Assembly: GCA_039105265.1 (NCBI GenBank) | Contig: JAPFFF010000023.1 | Coordinates: 2,294,001-2,358,000, forward strand | DNA: 64,000 bases | Origin: Tritrichomonas musculus | Lineage: Eukaryota; Parabasalia; Tritrichomonadida; Tritrichomonadidae | Reading direction: 5' to 3' | The notes under the pieces: generated by a model | What the model was told of the DNA's origin: nothing | Databases searched by the model: none | Seen by the model: only the letters and a program-made list of their open reading frames with translations | In this document: piece by piece, positions 60,681 through 64,000 of the stretch | Position numbering within the stretch: the first letter of the stretch is position 1 | Layout of the letters: each line of letters opens with the position of its first letter | Made by a program: the position numbers and the translations under genes

Positions 60681-62426
60681 ATTGAACGCAACTGGCCATT
60701 ATCATATGCCAGAAATATTTAAAATGGAAGAACTACCAGCATACATGAATTGGTATTCCAATAGAAACAAAATTGAGTTAACATGAAATAATAATAGTAA
60801 AAATGAAAGAAGTTGCATTAAAGAATTGTTGGCTCTATTAATACACTCTTGTATTTGTTCTATATTTTGTATTATGTTATATTTCCTTTTCTTCTCCCTC
60901 TTTCTGATAATTATATTTTTCGCTTTATTCTTCCTTGTATCCTAACAGATCTATATTGTGGGGAATTAAATCATCTTGAATCTTACAATTTTTTTTCTCC
61001 TGAGAATCAAGAAAAATACTTATTTATTGTTTTATGTACTCATACAAAAAAAATATTAAAAAGCTTTTCTAATAAATTGCCTAATAAAAATTAAATCAAG
61101 TGATGAATTGGACTTTGGCGAGCCCCATGCATCTATCATTTATTAAATAAAATATTTGGAAAATTTGTTAAAAGGAAAAATAAAGAGCTTGCTCAATTTT
61201 CAACAATTGTTGTATTTTTAGAAAAATAAGTAGTGATGTTTGTTCAGGACTAGGACCAGTTAGAAATTCAAAGTTAAGACCAGATAGAAATTTAAATTCA
61301 TATTACTTAGCATTTTTTTTAATAATAATAAAAAATAGTTTGGTTTTTGAGAATATCGATGGCCCTATACCAATCCAAATATCAGTAAAAAATGTATGCT
61401 TAGACAACAACCATTTATTGACACCTCAAAGATTTTCTTATAAAGTGCTACTAGAAGGTATATTACACACTGTTCAAATAATGCTAAAAAGGGGCAAATG
61501 ATCAGAAAGAATCTATATAATAAAGGCCTTATGCCTAATTCAACCTTACAAATAAGGTTATTAGATTCCGAAAAACCAAACTCAAGTAATATTTCAGAAT
61601 AAATCAATTGATTACTTAGAAGAACACGGCTGCTTTTATAAACCTTTTGAACAAGAACAATAGATGTGGAAGCATTTTATATGCATGCATTTTTACAGAA
61701 GAAGTAATAATATGGCTCATAGAAACACTATTAAAAAAGCTAATATCTAAACAATAATTACAGTCAAAGATGATGTTTTTATCTTAGCATCAAAAATTTT
61801 TTTTGATGAAGAGGATACTGAAATGGATTAACCAGTAAAACATATCTTATACACTCTACATAAAACTAGAAATTTTATCAAAAAAAAAAAAAAAAAAAAA
61901 AAAAAATTCTTTAGTTTTTTTTTTATTTTTTATTTTTCCCCTATAATAATAAAATTAAAAAAATATGACTACTATCATCATATTAAAAAGCTGATGGGAA
62001 GAAAACTAGAATTATTTTATAATATTTGGCTTTAGAATATTCTAGATATAACTTGTTGTTAAATATATTTTTAGAATTAATAATGATTCACCTCTATTTG
62101 AGGTACACCATTCTTTTGAAAAATAAAAGTAATATCGATTTGGTTTGTTTGGATCTTTTTCACCACCTTTTAAGAAGTAAGCATATTTAATGGGTATCAG
62201 TGTTTGTTCTTTAGCCTTATTTTGCATTAGCCTACAGTATTACCACTGAAGTGAATTATGAAAATAAAACTATGCTTCATTATATCCCTATACTAATAAT
62301 TGGTATACTAATAATAATTATCTGGTTTTTAAGACAATTGAATATATTGTATTCTGCCCTTTTAATTTTTTTTTTTTTTTCAAAAAGTATAGATCATGAT
62401 ATGTGATATGAAATGATGCATTATAC
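60681..62426. other. Degraded region with weak coding traces
   Basis: A plus-strand open stretch at about 61190-61501 without ATG contains ENIDGPIPIQISVKNVCL and FSYKVLLEGILHTVQIMLK. Another at about 60640-60786 reads NATGHYHMPEIFKMEELPAY. On the minus strand a 61-codon ATG frame lies at 62042-62227 (KAKEQTLIPIKYAYFLKGGE). All look like scraps of lost genes of unknown family. A27 lies at 61880-61906. Confidence 0.35.
61880..61906. repeat. A27 homopolymer
   Basis: Uninterrupted A tract followed by a T-rich stretch. Confidence 0.9.
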
Positions 62427-63485
62427 ATGGATAATAAAAGTTATTTAAAATTAAGCGAGTCAAGTATTAGAAAAGTTCCTCTTTGCACTTATGATGAATT
62501 TATTTTTATTGTCAATGGTAAAGAGTTCAAAACCAGCCGCATTATTTCTGATCTTTTATCTCCCAAAATCTGCAAACTTCATTTAAACGATCCAACGATA
62601 AGTCAATATATAATCAACACAAAACATCAAGGTGATTTTTCACAAATTCTTAGGCTTGTAAATTTCGAGAGACAAGATTTTTCATATGATGATATCCATT
62701 TCATAAAAGAAATCCTCGAAAACCTTAACAATGAATCAATAATATATCAAAAAGCTCCCATTAAAATTACCACTCAAAACATATTTGACTTGCTTTCGAA
62801 ACACCAAAAAATCCCTGATTTTTTTAGTGAACAAATAGACGATGAAATTGACTTCCTATCGTCGCATTTTGATGAACTTTTTGAATACTCAGAGCAATAT
62901 CAAAAATTACAATTATTGAATCTTGACATAATTGAAAGAATAATCAATAATCCCAAACTTAGACTCGTCGATGAGGACCAACTTTTGGCGGTTATAAATT
63001 ATCTTTATTCAATTGATTCAACTTTTTCAATACTTTACGAATATGTTGAATTTAAAACGGCCAGTGCAAATTCAATGAAAGAGTTCATCAATGTTTTCGA
63101 CATCAATGACATCAATGCTTCGACTTGGAAGTCGCTTTCGAAGAGGCTTGAAAAAGAAGTGAAAGAGAGAAAAAGTGCCACGAATCACTATTTGAAACTG
63201 TTGCAAAAAGAAAGTCCATCAAATGAACAATCTAACGTGAAGCATCCGTCTGTTGATCCCTTCTCTATTTTTGAAAACCAGCGATCAGATGATGATCCGT
63301 TTGCTGTTCGAGACCTTCATGAAAACGATCCTTTTAATGATGGAATGCAAAATGTCGATGATCCTTTCGCTGATGGGATGCACAATGAAAACGATCCTTT
63401 CGCTGATTCGAGTGCTTCTTCAGATGATCCTTTTGCCGCGATTATGAATCATCCAAACGATCCATTTTCAATATCTGCAATGTAG
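62427..63485 (+). CDS. BTB/BACK-like protein with seven DPF motifs in the tail
   Basis: A 352-residue protein. Residues 1-250 are paralogous to the gene at 25323: DEFIFIVNGKEFKTSRIISD (degenerate BTB), then LNLDIIERIINNPKLRLVDE (BACK-like), then WKSLSKRLEKEVKE. In place of the discoidin domain, residues about 265-352 are acidic, disordered and punctuated by seven DPF tripeptides (VDPFSIF, DDPFAV, NDPFND, DDPFADG, NDPFADS, DDPFAA, NDPFSIS). In animals and fungi DPF/DPW repeats (Eps15, epsin and relatives) bind the AP-2 alpha appendage. An endocytic adaptor role is therefore a good inference, strengthened by the clathrin-kinase gene 4.2 kb upstream. The ATG is the first in frame. Confidence 0.8.
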   Translation: MDNKSYLKLSESSIRKVPLCTYDEFIFIVNGKEFKTSRIISDLLSPKICKLHLNDPTISQYIINTKHQGDFSQILRLVNFERQDFSYDDIHFIKEILENLNNESIIYQKAPIKITTQNIFDLLSKHQKIPDFFSEQIDDEIDFLSSHFDELFEYSEQYQKLQLLNLDIIERIINNPKLRLVDEDQLLAVINYLYSIDSTFSILYEYVEFKTASANSMKEFINVFDINDINASTWKSLSKRLEKEVKERKSATNHYLKLLQKESPSNEQSNVKHPSVDPFSIFENQRSDDDPFAVRDLHENDPFNDGMQNVDDPFADGMHNENDPFADSSASSDDPFAAIMNHPNDPFSISAM

Positions 63486-63574
63486 AGTAATAAATATTTT
63501 TATTTTAAAGCATTTTGTTAATTTTTCATTATAAGGTACCTTAACATTTGAATTCTCACGTTAAGATATGTTAT

Positions 63575-63620
<46 letters not shown>

Positions 63621-64000
63621 ATGTTTTTCTGGTTAATTACAAAGCGAGTGTCTTTTTAATATAAAATTTGATGTATGAGAATAAATGAACTTCCTTTCGA
63701 ATTTTTAATATTGAATAAAAATATCAATCATTAAATTCATCTGAATAAATTATTGAAAGAAGAGTTTGTCATCCGAACGTTCTCATTATTAAAAAATTAT
63801 GAATGTATTACCAAGTTCACTAATCAATCTTCTGACTAAAATATGTTATCAAATTGAGAGAAAATATTAAACATTTGAAAAATTGTGAAAAAATGTTTTT
63901 GTCATTTATTAAAAAAAATTTATTATCATTCGTTTATTAACCATCCATAGTCAAGATACATTCAACAATTCATTGGGATGACGAAAGCATAGAGCTCAAA
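63486..64000. other. Intergenic to window end, with T43 tract
   Basis: AT-rich; T43 at 63577-63619. No gene recognised before the window ends. Confidence 0.6.
63577..63619. repeat. T43 homopolymer
   Basis: Uninterrupted T tract about 90 bp after the stop of the DPF-tailed gene. Confidence 0.9.

Overview
The window looks like the nuclear genome of a parabasalid protist, most likely a trichomonad of the Tritrichomonas type. It is very AT-rich and has long non-coding stretches. Its genes are uninterrupted by introns and use the standard code. The families are those expanded in trichomonads: BspA-like leucine-rich repeats, DUF3447-type ankyrin proteins, Sel1 repeats, RCC1 fragments, BTB-like proteins and TKL-type kinases. 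The lineage is inferred from gene content; no rRNA, tRNA or other phylogenetic marker was recognised.

Layout. 1-1.7 kb is a complete-looking pogo/Tigger DNA transposon. 3.1-5.4 kb is a secreted BspA-like protein with a C-terminal LRAT/NlpC-like domain, split by one stop codon. 5.5-8.7 kb is mobile-element and repeat debris. 8.7-19.2 kb is a block bounded by two inverted copies of one ~2.4 kb terminal-inverted-repeat (TIR) element. The left copy carries two further nested insertions. The core between them holds a hypothetical gene, a Sel1 protein and broken Sel1 and LCAT genes. 19.2-25 kb holds helical-repeat relics, a 1.46 kb TIR element sitting in an older repeat, a FkbM-type methyltransferase and a 0.5 kb TA-flanked element. 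25.3-36.5 kb is the most gene-dense part: a BTB/BACK/discoidin protein, a WASH-complex WASH1 homologue, a sugar transporter, a vWA-E2-U-box fusion and an LRR-RING-(UBR box)x5 protein. 36.7-39.9 kb has two pogo-like MITE copies, a Sel1 gene made of homogenised repeats and a non-autonomous hAT element. 39.9-50.4 kb carries ankyrin/LRR proteins, a GTPase relic, a methyltransferase-like/capsular-type glycosyltransferase fusion, an RCC1 fragment and an HxxxDG acyltransferase. 50.4-54.3 kb is repeats. 54.8-58.3 kb encodes a clathrin-heavy-chain-like/protein-kinase fusion. 58.5-62.3 kb is a patchwork of broken genes and a segmental duplication, and 62.4-63.5 kb encodes a BTB-like protein whose tail carries seven DPF motifs.

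Themes. (1) Membrane traffic: the clathrin-kinase chimera and the DPF-tailed protein (DPF is the AP-2 appendage ligand in other eukaryotes) lie 4 kb apart, and a WASH1 homologue is in the same window. (2) Ubiquitin: a vWA-E2-U-box protein and an LRR-RING-multi-UBR protein are consecutive genes on the same strand. (3) Mobile DNA: at least ten structurally bounded DNA elements with recognisable ends and target-site duplications (TA, TTAA, 8 bp) are present. Three of them have an empty-site comparison inside the window itself. (4) Long A/T homopolymers (20-49 bases), some inside former coding sequence.

Several genes were trimmed to the first in-frame ATG or flagged as lacking one. All family assignments come from motif reading and remembered family sequences, not from searches.
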